64,000 bases of DNA. Source: Ceratodon purpureus. Its lineage: Eukaryota > Streptophyta > Bryopsida > Pseudoditrichales > Ditrichaceae. Under the pieces are notes generated by a model that was not told where the DNA came from, searched no databases, and was given only the letters and a program-made list of their open reading frames with translations. A program made the translations under genes and the position numbers. Where the stretch lies: positions 3,172,776-3,236,775 of the forward strand of contig CM026428.1 in assembly GCA_014871385.1 (NCBI GenBank), given 5' to 3'. Positions 49,501 to 62,659 of this stretch are shown in pieces; the first letter of the stretch is position 1, and each line of letters begins with the position of its first letter.

Positions 49501-51794
49501 TATTGCTACATAGCAAGTCACACCTTGTCTTCCTGTATGACTTTGTCTATGATCCGTCCAAACTCCTGGCTAAAAGTCACAGTGCAACTTGGGTTACATT
49601 TCCAAATACCCTTGATGTCTCCTGGTTTTCATGGTCAACCCCCAAAGTTCCTTGGTGTTTCTGGTGCAAAAACTACCAAAATTTACTACTTTTTACTTCA
49701 AGCATGATAAATCTCAATTTAAGTTTTTTTGTTTATAAATATAGCCTTAAAATCTTAAAATTAACGTAATATACTACTCATATATCAAAATCAAATTGTT
49801 GATTTTTCTTCACTTGTGTAATCATACAAGTAAAAGTGGGTTAAAACTATTTTTCAGCAACAATCATATCTTTTCTTTGTCAAACTTTGAAGCCTACCTT
49901 TGTAAAATCCATGTATACTACAACTTGGATTGGTTCGTATTTTGATAAGGAATTTGATTAAGAAATCATTACAATAAAAAATTCAAAAAAATCTTTAAAG
50001 TAATTTTTTTTGCTCCCAAATTTGAAGAAAAGAGGAGTTTGTCAATGAAAAATTTCTAGAAAATTATAAATTCACCAAAAAAAAAAACAATTAAATTAAA
50101 TTGCAGTAAAATCTTGCATTCCATAAACAAATTATGCTAGAATATTATTTTTCACTACTTTATCTAAATTGCCTATAACCCTAAAACCCAAAACGAGTTT
50201 GAAGGAACTTTAAAGGTTAATCTCTTAAGTAACTGCAACCTTCATGTTGCATAGGGTGTCATGTTTGGTGCTCCAAAATTTCAGTACAATGTGAAAACCT
50301 CATAGATCTGTTTGCAAAGTCACTTGTTATGGATGAATGATTGAAGATACTTGCATTGAAACATATGCTACAATCAAGCTGGTCAAATATAAGGGATATT
50401 GGTATTCACGATTTGAAGTGGAACCTTAGTGGTCTAGTGTATATAGTGAATATTCTAAAATGAAGATACTTTAAAGAGACAAAGCATAAAGAAGTGATTA
50501 GTTGACTTCCTTAATAACTAACCATTGTTTGACTCATATTCTATTTCACTCTCTAGACTTACACTAATTACAGTGAAGCAATCCACCAATGGCATTCAAG
50601 CATTGAAAACTCTTGAGGAAATATAAGCGATTGGTTTAAGGTATTGTCATGAGTAGAAATTAATATTGCATGTGTTAGACACAAGGAAGTTTATTGATTA
50701 AAGTGGATCAAAAAGTATCTTTTAGTGTCAGAAGATTATAATCCTAATAATGGTTGGTTTGAACATAGTGTAGATGGCTTAAGCCCAAAAATAATGTATC
50801 ACTACATTATTCTAATATTGAAGCATGTCCTCCAATTGGAAGGTAAACAATTCAATGAAATGATAAGTGACATATTGGATAATGGGAGTACTAGATTCCA
50901 GCGGTTTTTCCTACCATGATTGAGACTTCTAGAAAATTGAGAGTTGGTACATTAGACAAGATCAAATTACATACACTAGTGTAAGATGATCAAGAGAATA
51001 CAATCCAAAAAATTAAAAAGATAAAAAACTTCCAAACACAAAAATATTGCATATTATATGTGTTGTATTTTCAAGTATTTACAATATTTTTTAGTTTTGT
51101 TCATAAATATTTTCATAGTTGAACAAGTCCAAATTAATTTTTTTGCTTTTTGAGAAAATCTATAATATAATTATGCAAATCTGAACTTTAGACTTGAAGT
51201 TCCAAATCTTCTTGAATTCCATGCTATTTCCAAATCTTCTTGGATTCCATGCTATTTGCATTTCCCACATTGCAATGACCACTCAGTGATCACATAGGCA
51301 ACAAAAAGGGTTAAGGTAGAAGCACCTTAACCTGCCAAAGATTCATTCTTGCCCCCTATAATTTCACCTAAAAGTAATAGGAGTAAACCTGAAGTTGATA
51401 AGAACTTCACTACATCTTCATTAAAACTAATGAGACGGAACCAATAAGATGAAAGCATTGACAAGTTTTATTCAAGATCTTCATAATTCTTCTTTTGTTT
51501 CTTTCTGGGTAAACCTATAGTTTTGAATAGATATCTATAGAACCTTCACTTCAAAAATTTGTGTAAAATCACTCATGTGACCAAAAAATTCTCATTCCAA
51601 GACCAAACACTTTGTCTCTAATTTGCTAATACATTCATGCCCAAAGTACCAATCCATTTATTGTGACAGGTTTTGCCCTAAGGGCTTTGGACGATAACCA
51701 GGGCAACCTACTTACTTTTAAAGTGTTTCAAGAATCAAGAATCATCCATGGCAAAAGTTAGTGTCAAGTTATACTGTTACAAAGTTAATGTACG
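46546..51794. other. Long gene-poor interval
   Basis: About 5 kb without a recognised gene. A frame at 48597-48875 (92 codons) has protein-like composition but no domain or neighbours. A 28-bp unit CCAAATCTTCTTG-ATTCCATG is duplicated in tandem at 51202-51257 with one difference. The rest is AT-rich. Confidence 0.4.
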
Positions 51795-52692
51795 GTCGGG
51801 TACAACATGCTAACAATTTTTCCTTTGGAGAAAGCTTTTATATGAAAAGTTTGAAAATCCATTGTGAACTCAAAAATGATCGGATTTGAAAACCATAAAG
51901 TGTTTTGGAATCACATCAGAGTGTACTATAATATTGTGATAAAATATCAATATTTTTATGTGATATTATTCATCATATTACAATTACTTTATACACCATC
52001 TACCATTAACTTCTCCTACCTTTTGTTTTAACATTTCAAATGCAAATTGAAAATGAGCTACCAAAGTTGTTTTTGGGATACTTTAGTGCATACTTGTGGT
52101 ATCATTGATATACTTCTTGTTTGGTCTTTGGCTTGGAGGAATTTCTTGATAAGTTCTAATAAATTGTAAACCTTTTCTAAAGCCTTTCACACTTCTTCAA
52201 ATGTTCTCTACGGACTTGAAAGATGGTTGAAGGCTATTAGAATATTAACTCTGATGTCTAGCTTAAATTATTCTAGTGTCTTTGCCGAGTTTAAAGGAAG
52301 ATTTCTTTTCCACCTTGAGTTTTGATTAAAAATTCATACGAAACCACTCCAGACCAAAGAATTTAAATGAGAAATTTCTTTTCATGATTCAAGTATACAC
52401 TTAAGTATGCCAAGAACAACTTTGGAAGCTCATTTTCAATATACAATTGAAATGTACATTATAATCAAGACAAAATGTAGGAGTAGTTAATACTAGATGG
52501 TGTATAAAATAATTGTAATCTGATGAGTAATATCCCAAAAAGGTATTGATATTTTTTCACAAGATTGTCCAATGTGATTCCAACACACTTTACGGTTTTT
52601 AAATCCAATAATTTTTTAGTTCACAATGAATTTTCAAACTTTTCACAAAAAACTTCATCCAAAGAAAAATTCGTAAGCATGTTGTACCCGAC
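51795..52692. mobile_element. Fold-back element with about 370-bp inverted arms
   Basis: The ends read GTCGGGTACAACATGC in inverted orientation (51795 onward and up to 52692). The left arm continues through TTTTTCCTTTGGA, AAAAGTTTGAAAATC, GTTTTGGAATCACAT and TACACCATCTA; the right arm mirrors these in order with scattered changes. Pairing can be followed to about 52165/52325, leaving about 160 bp of loop. Short TGTA sequences flank both ends, a possible target duplication. No coding capacity. It ends about 590 bp downstream of the ATP synthase subunit stop codon. Confidence 0.8.
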
Positions 52693-53278
52693 TGTAGACA
52701 GAAGAACCAGAGAATGAACATTTATAAGAAACTCCTAACTGTATGTGGTGAAGTGCATACAACTTATTTTTTGGAGTCTTGAATGAATCAGTCGGCCCTG
52801 AAAGAGGGCAGGACAAAGAACCCATCACATAAAGGTGAGAGCTACTTGCCGACGAAATTAGAAAACAAAGCAGATTTGAGCGAAGGAAATCGTAAAATCG
52901 TAAAAAGTAATAGAACGTGTACAGACGGCCAACAGTAAGTGAAGTTTTGAAGAAAAATGTGTTGATTCTGGTTCTTAAAGCTCGTGGATTGAGTATCCAG
53001 TTGAACAGGAGTGATGCGTTCCAGGTTGCGGCAATGTAAAACAACATCTGAATCAGTGCTCCTGCAATATAGGTCACAGGAGACCCCATGGATACGCGGC
53101 ACTAGCTACATGCCTTTTCACTCTCTTATGATGGTCTTCTTACCCAAAGACTGGGTACTAAGATATGCTCAATGGTAGCTGACAATGCCATAAGAACTGT
53201 TGGACACTGGCTGTTCTCTTAGCTAAGCTTTCGGCGTTAACAGACTAAAAATATCGACATACCAACGACTCCAGTTCT
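52693..53278. other. Presumed 3' region of the ATP synthase subunit gene
   Basis: Minus-strand frames here show hydrophobic stretches but overlap the fold-back end and have no homology that I recognise; more likely 3' UTR and spacer. Confidence 0.4.
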
Positions 53279-55305
53279 TCAGAGGTAGGTACGGTGGTCA
53301 AGTTCCTTTGGATCAACCTCAATGGTCAATTCGTCTCTGCAAAAAAGTTTCGCAAATACAACAAGTTAATAATTGAAAACATTCTTAGAACTTCAATTAC
53401 CAGAGCTTAATCAATATGTAGATAACCCGCTTCACTAACGGTTATCCAAAGAGACCAAAGAATCCCAGAGATGAAAATAGGATAGTGTGGTATGCTTATC
53501 CGAGCAGAACAGAATGAGTATGATTTTAATAGTGCTCGAATAACAGTACTGAAAGTTTCAGGTCACTCGAAGGCATGTACGTGAGAAATGGTCAATCTTA
53601 CCTGCGCTTGTAAGTTTCAATCCTATCCATTGCTACGTTTCGCAACTCCTCCAACTCTCCCTTGGCTGCCGCGTACTCAGCTTCCTCCTCGAGCTTCTCT
53701 AACATAGAGTCGTTGATCCCGAGCCTAAATGGCAAACCAGAGAGGGTAAAGAAATTTTCTAAACAAATAGCAGAAGGCAAGCTCTAAAGCTCAAAATACG
53801 CACTAGCAAGAGTTACACTTGAAATATTTGTGATGCTCCAAAATCAACAGTCATTATTCAACCTGAACCCTTTCATGCTGAAAAGAAAAGCACTTTACAA
53901 AGTTAAAGGCTTCTAATTTTCAGACCTCGCTGAGCAAGCAGACCACCCCTCACACATAAAAAGAACTGTAAAATGAAGAGCTCCTGTATGTGTACTTACT
54001 TTTCATTGACCTGATCAAGTGCTTTCTTCCAGGCAGACATGCCATTGGCATCATCCTTGACAAGAGTCTTGCCAATGCTTTTCTCCACCTTGTCGAGAGC
54101 CTCCATCATCAGAGCATCAGCTCCCGAATCGTCTTCAATTCCAACCCTACAATCAAACCAAAGATGTGTTTACTAGACAGTAAATCACATTACATAATGC
54201 AAATGGAAAGTTCAGAATAGTGAGGATCACACGTAAAGTGAAGAGCACATACTCGCGGCGCAGGGTGCTGCAAATGCTCAAATAAGTGCGGACGTCAGGT
54301 GCCTCCTCGGCAGCTCCTTCCAAAAGATCCGCAATCTTTTGTGTGTATGACGGAAGACCAAGGCTGCAAACCAAGAACGGTAATTACGGGGTACAATAAG
54401 AGTTGCATTCCAAATCAGCACACGTTACAACAGACAGGTATGACATTCAGAACTAGAAATCTTCAAGCTGTAAATAAGGCACATGCCTAACAACTTACTT
54501 GGTCCTGATTTTGGTCTGAGTGTCGAAGTACGCTTTTACAGCAGCTTCACTGTTAGAGTCCAGGTCCAACTTAGTCTTAGAAATCTCGTCCAAATAAGCT
54601 CTGAAGTTCTTCTGCTGCCTTTGAAACACCGCCTTCACGACATCCTCTTCAAAGACAAAACCCAACATGAAACTAGTTTCAGCAATTCGAACTTCCATCC
54701 ACTAGCATACATACTACACCAGCCTACATCATATAGATGTCCACAAAATCTTAACTGTGGCATTGATAAAAGACAATGAGGTATCCATTATCAGGTTAGA
54801 AGCCTCTACATCAACTCTCTTGCATCAAACATCATCAGATACTCCACACCCAATGCCAATACTACACTTACCTCCAGCCTCAGCACCTGCCTTCCCAGCA
54901 GCGACGCTCATCGACCGTCTGAACGTGGAACCCTCTCCACTCACGGCTCGCACCTAGAATACATCAAAACATCAGCCTCAAACTCCACCAAACCACATAA
55001 CCCAAGACTCGACAATAAGCAGTACTCCATCCAAACCAAACAAACCCTAAATTCTTATTCTAAAATAACCCGCACTCACGTACAACCTATCTAGAAAACA
55101 CTCCAACCAAACTCACATCACTACAAACCTCTAGAACTCCCTAAACCCTAAAATCCAAAAACCACAAAACCACTAGAAACCCACTCAAAAACAACATCCC
55201 ACATCCTGAAAACTCCCAAAACCTCCCAACACACCGAAACCTAAACCCACCACAGCACGACAACCACACCAAACACAAAACCAACCCTACCCAACATCCA
55301 ACCAC

Positions 55306-55341
<36 letters not shown>

Positions 55342-55683
55342 AGAATCATCCATGATACCAAAACGATCGGAAAGAAAAGCACACCCTAGAAGCAAAACCC
55401 ACACCACAACCTGACATCAAAGATCTCCACTCCGACCCACTCCAACCATGAATCAAGAGCCTGTTAGAAACACTAGCCCACCAGTACCTAGACACCACAT
55501 ACCCTCAATCTAGCATCCTCAAAGTACTCAGTAACAAGTCGCCAAATGAATTCCCACACAGTTTATGCAATGCCTAGAATTCCACAAAGAGATTTGCTAG
55601 AGATGGAATGTGAGATGGAATGTGGGATGGAGTGTGGGTACCGAGCGGAGGAGCGAGGAGGCGCGGCGTGCGAGGGCTGCCAT
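53279..55683 (-). CDS. Mitochondrial ATP synthase 24-kDa subunit (MGP1/FAd-like)
   Basis: Exons (minus): 55683-55642, 54953-54872, 54646-54499, 54363-54253, 54146-54000, 53724-53602, 53336-53279; 711 nt, 236 residues, phase closed. The N-terminus MAALARRASSLLRS with further Arg/Ser in exon 2 is a typical mitochondrial presequence. The mature part matches the plant 24-kDa F1Fo subunit: DVRTYLSICSTLRRE, GADALMMEALDKVEKSIGK, VNEKLGINDSMLEKLEEEAE, AKGELEELRNVAMDRIETYK and the C-terminal LDHRTYL. In Arabidopsis this subunit is MGP1, needed for male gametophyte function; it is part of the peripheral stalk region. The protein is mostly helical. The first intron (54954-55641) is long for this gene and contains a 33-base A tract. 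Exon 1 was set by its presequence and the phase-0 donor TCG|GTACCC. Confidence 0.92.
55307..55339. repeat. 33-base A tract in an intron
   Basis: Uninterrupted run of A on the plus strand (T on the coding strand) within intron 1 of the ATP synthase subunit gene. No target duplication or retroposed body is attached, so it is treated as a simple repeat. Confidence 0.85.
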
Positions 55684-56784
55684 GGTTGCTGAAGGTGGAG
55701 GGTGTGGCGATGGATCGGTGACGAGAGTCCCTGCCTTGACCAGATGTGGAGCAATGCGATCCCTTGCTCACCGAATTCGTCCCCTCGAAGACGATGATGC
55801 TTGGCCAAGTCACTGCCAGTCTCGTCGCCGAACTCGGTGTTTGCTAGCTTCAGTTTCTCCCAATCTTGGCCTTTCGTTCTCTCTACGGCTCAGATTTCTT
55901 CCGGTCTGGGAACATTGGAACCTGGGTGCATATTCGCACAATTTTCTTCTTTTTTTGTTTTTTTGGCTTGTTTTTAGTTTCGTTTGTAGTTTTTAGCTTT
56001 TTTATTGGTTTCTTTTATTCCATCTTGGAAAGAGAAGAATTGATTTTAATGCTCAAAGTTTCCGTGGCTTTTGGATGAGGCTTTTGCGAGCAAAGTGGAG
56101 AGAAAATTGGTACTTTCTTTTAAAATTAGCATGAATGAAGAGGGTGTTTCTTTGAGGTATTGTACTTGGATTCATCTATTCTATTAAAAAAACATTGCCA
56201 CAATACCATGTCATTACGGTGCTTGATATCCGTTACAATAACATGTTACAAAATCATCCAAATATTACATTCATACCTTTCATCTGCAGTTTCGTTATGT
56301 TTCCAAAAGTTTCCATGTCTTTTTTCACATTTTCAATTGATTCTCACTTTCCCTATGGTCAATGCAATTCTTCCGCTTTTTTGTTGTTGCATTGCAACCA
56401 ATTGTTTGCTAGTAGAATGTAAGAAGATGTGAGAGGAAGTGGGTGTTGTGGTGAAATGTTGTCTGAGAAATTTGTGGATTTTTGAATCTTTATTTGCAAC
56501 TTTCTGTATGTTGGATTGATGTTTGGAATGTGGACATCTTTGTTTCCAAGTGTTTCCAAGTTTTTCTCTGTCTGAATGATTCATTACCTGTAATTTAGAA
56601 AATGTGTGATTAAATCTCTAAAAAACATGAATGTTTAAATTTTTGAGGCTTGGAATTTAACATGTGTGATTGAAGAAGGTGGCAAGTTCATAGAGTTCAT
56701 CTTAGAGTACAAGCTAGTTTTACAACATATAGATAGGCTTGTTGTGCATAGCTTCCTCTAAGCCTTGTAGAGATGATGAGCTAA
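55684..56784. other. Upstream region of the ATP synthase subunit gene
   Basis: GC-rich near 55.7 kb, then AT-rich. Promoter and leader of the minus-strand gene are expected here. No other gene recognised. Confidence 0.4.
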
Positions 56785-57048
56785 GAGCATCCCCACTAAG
56801 CTGTAAACCTGTAAGCCTGTAATTATGAGAACGTCGTTCTCCCAAACCTGAGTGCCTTTCCGAAGCAAAACATTCCAAAACCGTTTACAGATTTACAGGT
56901 TTGCCCCAAAAAACCTTCCAAAATGAGGTTTCGACCTGTAAATTACAGACTTACAAGCTCGAATACAGGCTTGACCTGAACCGCAATTCACGTCTTTCTA
57001 CATCTTTCCGATTACAGGTTTACGGTTTAGGCCTTACTAGGGATGCTC
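56785..57048. mobile_element. Tourist-type (PIF/Harbinger) MITE, 264 bp
   Basis: Begins GAGCATCCCCACTAAG and ends with reverse-complement GAGCATCCCTAGTAAG; TAA flanks both sides (56782-56784, 57049-57051), the target duplication of PIF/Harbinger MITEs. The interior repeats CTGTAA and TTACAGG motifs in both orientations, so it can fold strongly. Confidence 0.8.
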
Positions 57049-57051
57049 TAA

Positions 57052-58149
57052 GTCTTGGTCCATGAGTGTAAACAAGGAAAAAGAAAGTTTTCAATAAAGG
57101 ATACCCTATTTTGGAACTGCAAAACCAAAAGTAGGTGGATAATGAGAGTTTTCATCCATTTTATAAATAGTCTTTTTGTAGAAACCTGAATAAACTTAAT
57201 GTTTATGAGATTCTTTTCAACATTGTACTAAGACAATTAAAAGATGTTTCACAACTTTATTCCTCCACTTGTGAAATCACTTCGAACATTAATTGGAAAG
57301 AGAAAATGGCTCATCTTCATATAGTGATTGGTTTATTCTTTAATTCTCTTATTGCTATGTTTAGTATTTCAAGGTCTTTTAAAGTTTTGTTTGCCTAAAT
57401 CCTAAAATAAATTCACTTCGTTTCACTATTCTAATAACTTCATGACCGTAAGTTAAAAATGTAAAACTGGCTTTTAGTAAATGTTTGCCAGAGAAAAATG
57501 ACTGGAAGTTTGAGATAAAACCAAAGATTATCCAATGTAGAGTAGTTATTGAGATGCGTAAAACAAAACTTGAGTTTTTTCCATCTTATCAATACACACA
57601 TTTGACGTCCACATGCCATGTTGAAGTGAAAAGATTGTTAAAGAAGCACCACCTTCCTCTACATACTGACCTCAAATCAAGAAAATACCATATGGCAATG
57701 TAAATCATTGCTAAGCAACTAACATGTTGTAAAACGACACGTTGGAATGACCCTACAATCGCTACGTTCACTTTGGCACTGCCATTGGCCTATAGATCCA
57801 AATTTCTTGCATTAACGGCCTCCACAATATAGGGTGAACATGCACGCTTATGAATGAGCAATTACTGGATTCATTGTCTCAAATATAGAAATCAGATAAA
57901 GGATAAAATATATGTATTAAATTCAAAGTACTTAATTGTCATTTTGATTAAGTGACAAAACATATATTGCATGCGACGATTTGTCTAAAATTGGCCGATT
58001 GCTCAAAATGATTGTTCAACCTTTTAGAATACTATATAGGATTGTAAGTGCATTCATAGTGTCAATCATTCATTTTGTAAAAGACTGTTAACCAAATTAT
58101 ATGTACCTGGAATATACGATAGACTCCGTACTAGACCTTTTCCTTTTCT
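57052..58149. other. Intergenic, no gene recognised
   Basis: AT-rich sequence between the Tourist-type MITE and the hAT remnant. Possibly includes the 3' end of the hAT element, but its terminal repeat was not found. Confidence 0.4.
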
Positions 58150-60850
58150 TAAATTAAAGAACTCTATACTTAAAAAAATTGTGTGTACATTTGAACAGAC
58201 AAGGCCAAATGATCTATTAATTTATTTTGTACTTTGTTCTTCACAAAGCCAAACGTAGAAAACGTCCTTTCGTCTTCCACACTTCCCAAAATCAATACAA
58301 TGGCAATCTCCGCGAGTTTAAAATACTTGGGAAAGCATGCCAATTAACTATTGTTCTCACCAAGTAGCTGCCAAATGCGAGTAAGTGGGTTAAGTGAAAA
58401 TGGGCGGGACATGGCTATGACCAATTGGTCTTCATTGCCAAGCGGAACATAGCATGCTATGCATCTAAAGCCTCTGGCCTCAGGAGCCTTGGCACAATTA
58501 CATCCCCACATGCTCCCGACTTGTGGCCATTTTATTTTGGCAGAAATGTGCCTTAAGCATAGCCAAATTCTTGAAAAATGACTAATCCGCATGCTCATCC
58601 TTCCAAAACTGAGGGAAAACAATTTCCATTACTTCCATGACCGTTTGAGATGGGAACCAAAAATGAAGCTCAAGATCAATGGAACGAGTTGCACCTACAC
58701 AAATGTAACAAATGCAAATGCACAAATGCATCATCAATATGAAGTTAACTGAATATGAGAAGATGACAAATGCAAATTCACAAATGCAATACTAATTAAT
58801 ATAAAGTCAATTGAACATGAAAAGACAATAATAATTAGAAGATAGAATGGTAATTGGAAAACTTACCAATGACAAATGCAACAATAATTAATATGAACTC
58901 AACTGAACATGGGTAATTTGAAAAGTCTACGCAAGTTTGATTTTTTGGATTACTTTGGCCGAGATCTCATGGGTCACCAACTTTTGAACTTCTGCCACAA
59001 AGTCGGTTTGGTAAGGCCAAATATTGTTGGAAACCTCTAATCCTTGGAAGATTAAGTGCTCTACATGTGCTCGGTTCAAATTGCTCACCCATTTTAGCCG
59101 AATGGTGGAAGAGTATGTCTCCTCCAGCCCATCCAGTAATAAGAAGGCATCAGATTTGAAAGCCGTGTCAGGATCCAAGAACATGATGCTCAATTGTAAT
59201 TGGCATTCCCTTAAGGCTGCCACAAAATCACATATGTATATGTTGCGGGATTGTACAAACTGCATTATGCAGTCAACGACCTCTATGAGGGGTACGAGGC
59301 ATGCAAGCTCTAGCAGATTCTCAACGGTTAGTGAGTGAGGCAAGCAATGTCATGGAGTTAGTTTCTTTGGCATTATCCAACTCCATTTTCATGACTAAAG
59401 TTCAATACTCACTGACTACACGCTTAGCATGTAGTAACAAACTCAACCATTGTGTTCTAACGTGCTTCAAGATCTTCCTCCCTTTTGTTTCCATTATGTC
59501 AGCTAGTTTAGTGAAGTCCAAGTGCCTCTTACTTGACTTCATAAAGTACTTATGAATCTTCTAAATTAAAACCTCAATTATCGCTAAAACATACGTACTA
59601 GACATGGCTTGAACAACCAAGTTTGCGCGATGAGCAATGCAATGCACACCTATTAGGTGTGGAACATACTTCTCTTAGATCTAAACAGTCATCCCATTCT
59701 TGCAACCTTGGAAGACACTATGTCCGTTAGCACCAAAAGAAATTAGTCTATTCATAGCTTGCTCCTTTGTCAATCCACCAGGCCCTGACAAAATAGCCAT
59801 GATCACCTTGGTGACATGGTCCAAAGCGGCCGTGCCGGAAGCAACAACCCTTTCCAATGCTAGTAGCGACGACACTCTAACAAAGTCGACAACATCATAT
59901 GCATGGATTGAGATCCGGGAAGCATTATCAACAGACGTAACCTCATAAGCAGACATTGAAATAAAACGAGTGGCTAAGAGGAATTCCGTCACTTTTATTC
60001 GGAATACGTGATGCATTGCTTTAGCCATGCCCCATGCTGACAACAAGTATCAATGCTTTCTTGGACATGGCACACCGAAGTATTGAAAGAGTTGTAGAGC
60101 TGAAGGATAGTCCTTCAAGGGCCTGACATTACTACGAAGCCAAAAAATTGTGGCTAATTGCTCCTGTTTCTTGTGCCCCGCATTGGGATCATCTTTATTC
60201 AGTTGCTTTACAATCAAGTCTTTATCAAAACTTGCATACAACTTCTTGTTTTTGAAGTGCTTATTTTGACAATCACAATACCATTCTTCTTTTACAACTC
60301 CTTCATTCGGCATTGCGCGGGTGGCGCACTTCCACCTAGTGTGCTTGTTGAAGTTGTCCTTTTTCATATAGATAGTGGTGATGCGCTTCTCGATTCCGGT
60401 ACAAATTGTACACTTGACCATAGATGCCACGCCCACCTCATTGTACACAGGTAGAGCCTACGTGAACAACATTGCCCACGAAGGTTGGAACCACCACACA
60501 CTCCTTTTCGCGAAGCCATGGGAGGAGGACTTCCTTCTCATCTCAGAGTTGAAATTGAGCACGACAAGATCACAAAATAGGGGTCTGCAAGCAACATGCT
60601 TGCCTTTCTCTCGCTGAGGTGTATAGAGTGACTCTAGCTCGGACAACTGAAGAAGTTCAGGTGCTCGCGACCCCACCGTGCTATGAATACTTCTACTAAG
60701 TTGTGCATCATCATCCACACCAGTCGAGACATTTGCTTGGGCAAGTGTGAGCAATGGTGTCATGACAGGCAAAGATGTTTGAAGAGGTGTAGGAGCTTCT
60801 GCGAACTTGCTCCAACCGACTGCTTCATCCACACCCCTCCCACCCAAATT
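58150..60850 (-). pseudogene. Decayed hAT-family transposase (DNA transposon remnant)
   Basis: Minus strand. A BED-like zinc-finger start (KCTICTGIEK, then HTRWKCA) lies near 60300-60420. The middle includes SAWGMAKAMHHVF (about 60000), GANGHSVFQG (about 59700) and VHCIAHRANLVVQAMSS (about 59600), typical of plant and animal hAT proteins. The C-terminal dimerisation region is at 58160-58345: HAFPKYFKLAEIAIVLILG, then SVEDERTFSTFGFVKNK. The frame is broken by several in-frame stops (at about 60050, 59683, 59565 and 59415, among others) and at least one shift near 59345, so it cannot make transposase. Terminal inverted repeats and the 8-bp target duplication were not located, so the element borders are unknown. 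Confidence 0.85.
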
Positions 60851-61803
60851 TTGTCCTTCTCTACTCTACGCACAACACTCTCGATGCCCTTCACCTCACT
60901 CATTGCACACTTCATCGTGGGCAAAACATTCCTCTTGCTCTCAAAAACTTTAGCACGGTAGTTGGAAGGCAAGGTTGCATGTTTATGTTTCTTGGTCAAG
61001 CGTTGCACTTAGGACGCCATGCCTCCACCCTTGGTGCAAAACAACAAGAGATTAGTTCCCAATCACAAACCCAAGCCCTAGTACGAGTAGTAGCAAAACA
61101 AAATTGAGTGAGATTGAATGATGAATCCTCAGGATTTATGTGGATTTTACGTACCTTCTGATTGACTAAGACGTGCAAGAAAACACTCACCATGCATCAA
61201 AGCACCACACTAAAATTACACAAAACCCTACGAAGGTTGCCCTCCACAAAGTGACTTTTCAACATTGAGTAAATCTTTGACAGACGTTGAACAAAATGAA
61301 GGTGGAAGCAAATGAAACATGGCCTATGATTTGCAACAATGGCTAAAATTTTGCTTAGCTACAACATGTGGAGGTATGCAATCTTATATTGGGGTAGTAC
61401 AATTAGACTAAACAAAGAAATTTTAGCAGATTGAAGAGGTGGGTGGGAGGCTCCAAATTGAGGAAGCCTGGTGGCGCTGCTAGTTTTTGTTGGAGGTCAT
61501 GCGATGTGACTTGGCTCCCATCAGTCATGACCTCTCGCCCTAAGTTTGATACCTGGGCTAAAAGCTCTTGCACATGCCCTGGTTAATGCTCCTTCTCCCA
61601 TGTTACTGGTGGATATGGGGCGAAAATCTTGATTTTTAATTTTTTTTTTCAATGTATCATTTAGCACAGTGCCATTCAGTGTAGCAAAAAAGCTAAAATT
61701 TAGTGAAAACAACTTCGCTGCACTACCAGAGAAGGAGTAATTTCTCATTTAGTCAACCCCTGACCATTGGAATGAGCTATGTTTCCGTGTGCACTATGTT
61801 TAA
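60851..61803. other. Flank of the hAT remnant, no gene recognised
   Basis: Short minus-strand frames continue from the transposase region but carry no motif. The 5' end of the hAT element should lie in here. Confidence 0.35.
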
Positions 61804-62655
61804 CCCCTTAAGTTCTGAGGGTATTTTTCATCAAAACTGCCTCAAAACAGCCCCTCTTCAAAGCAAGGTGGATTTTGCAAACTTAAGGTCTTTTTTAGAA
61901 CATCCAACTATAAGATCTTGTAGCTAACTTCTATGTCTACATGACCACCAGATCTCACACACTCATTCTTCACCAATTGCAAGATCGTAACGTTCAAAGT
62001 AGAAAAACAAGTTTTTTTTCCCTGCATAAAATGGGGACAACAGAGTTTTGAAGGCCCAAAAAACCATTTTTTTGCATTATGAATTTTGGAGGTTTTGATG
62101 CACGTCAAAGAAGACTGAGTTAGTTAATTGAACTAAGAAAATTATATTCAAAAAAATTGTGGAAAGTTGCCAAAAAAATCATTTTCCGCTAGGGGGTATA
62201 CTGAAATTCACAAACAAAGGCCGTTTTTGGACAATAAAAATAGCATATGAAAGAAATTTGGATTAAAAATCCGAACAGTGGGAACATGCTCTACTGCCTT
62301 CTCTATACATAGAAATTTTTATTTTTGAAAAATATCAAAATCTCAATTTTTGGTGGAATTTCAAAGTTTCGTCTTCGGGCAGATTTTGGCAGTTTTGGGC
62401 AGTTTTGGGCAGAATTTGCTACATTCACAATGGCTTAGAAAAATTCAGCAGCTGCCCAACGAGCAGCGTTTGACACTTAAACCTTCATAACTTTTGATCC
62501 TAATGTCGGATTTGAAAAATAAAAAATACCCGCACGAAGATCTCCAAACGGCCCACCTTCAATAAAAATTTCAGAAAATCCTGATATAAATTGCATTCAT
62601 AGGTACATGCCCAAATTCCAAAAAAGCCCAAATGTGGCAAATTGTCCTTTAGGGG
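61804..62655 (-). mobile_element. TTAA-flanked non-autonomous element, copy 2 (inverted)
   Basis: 852 bp flanked by TTAA (61800-61803, 62656-62659). It is the reverse complement of the 7038-7888 element with only scattered single differences, including the tandem GGCAGTTTTGGGCAGTTTT motif and both termini. The close match points to recent activity of the family. It inserted about 1 kb beyond the hAT remnant. No transposase frame. Confidence 0.8.
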
Positions 62656-62659
62656 TTAA

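Noticed and set aside
52655-53089. 144-codon minus-strand frame with hydrophobic stretches
   Set aside because: It runs into the fold-back element and lies in the expected 3' region of the ATP synthase subunit gene; no family likeness.
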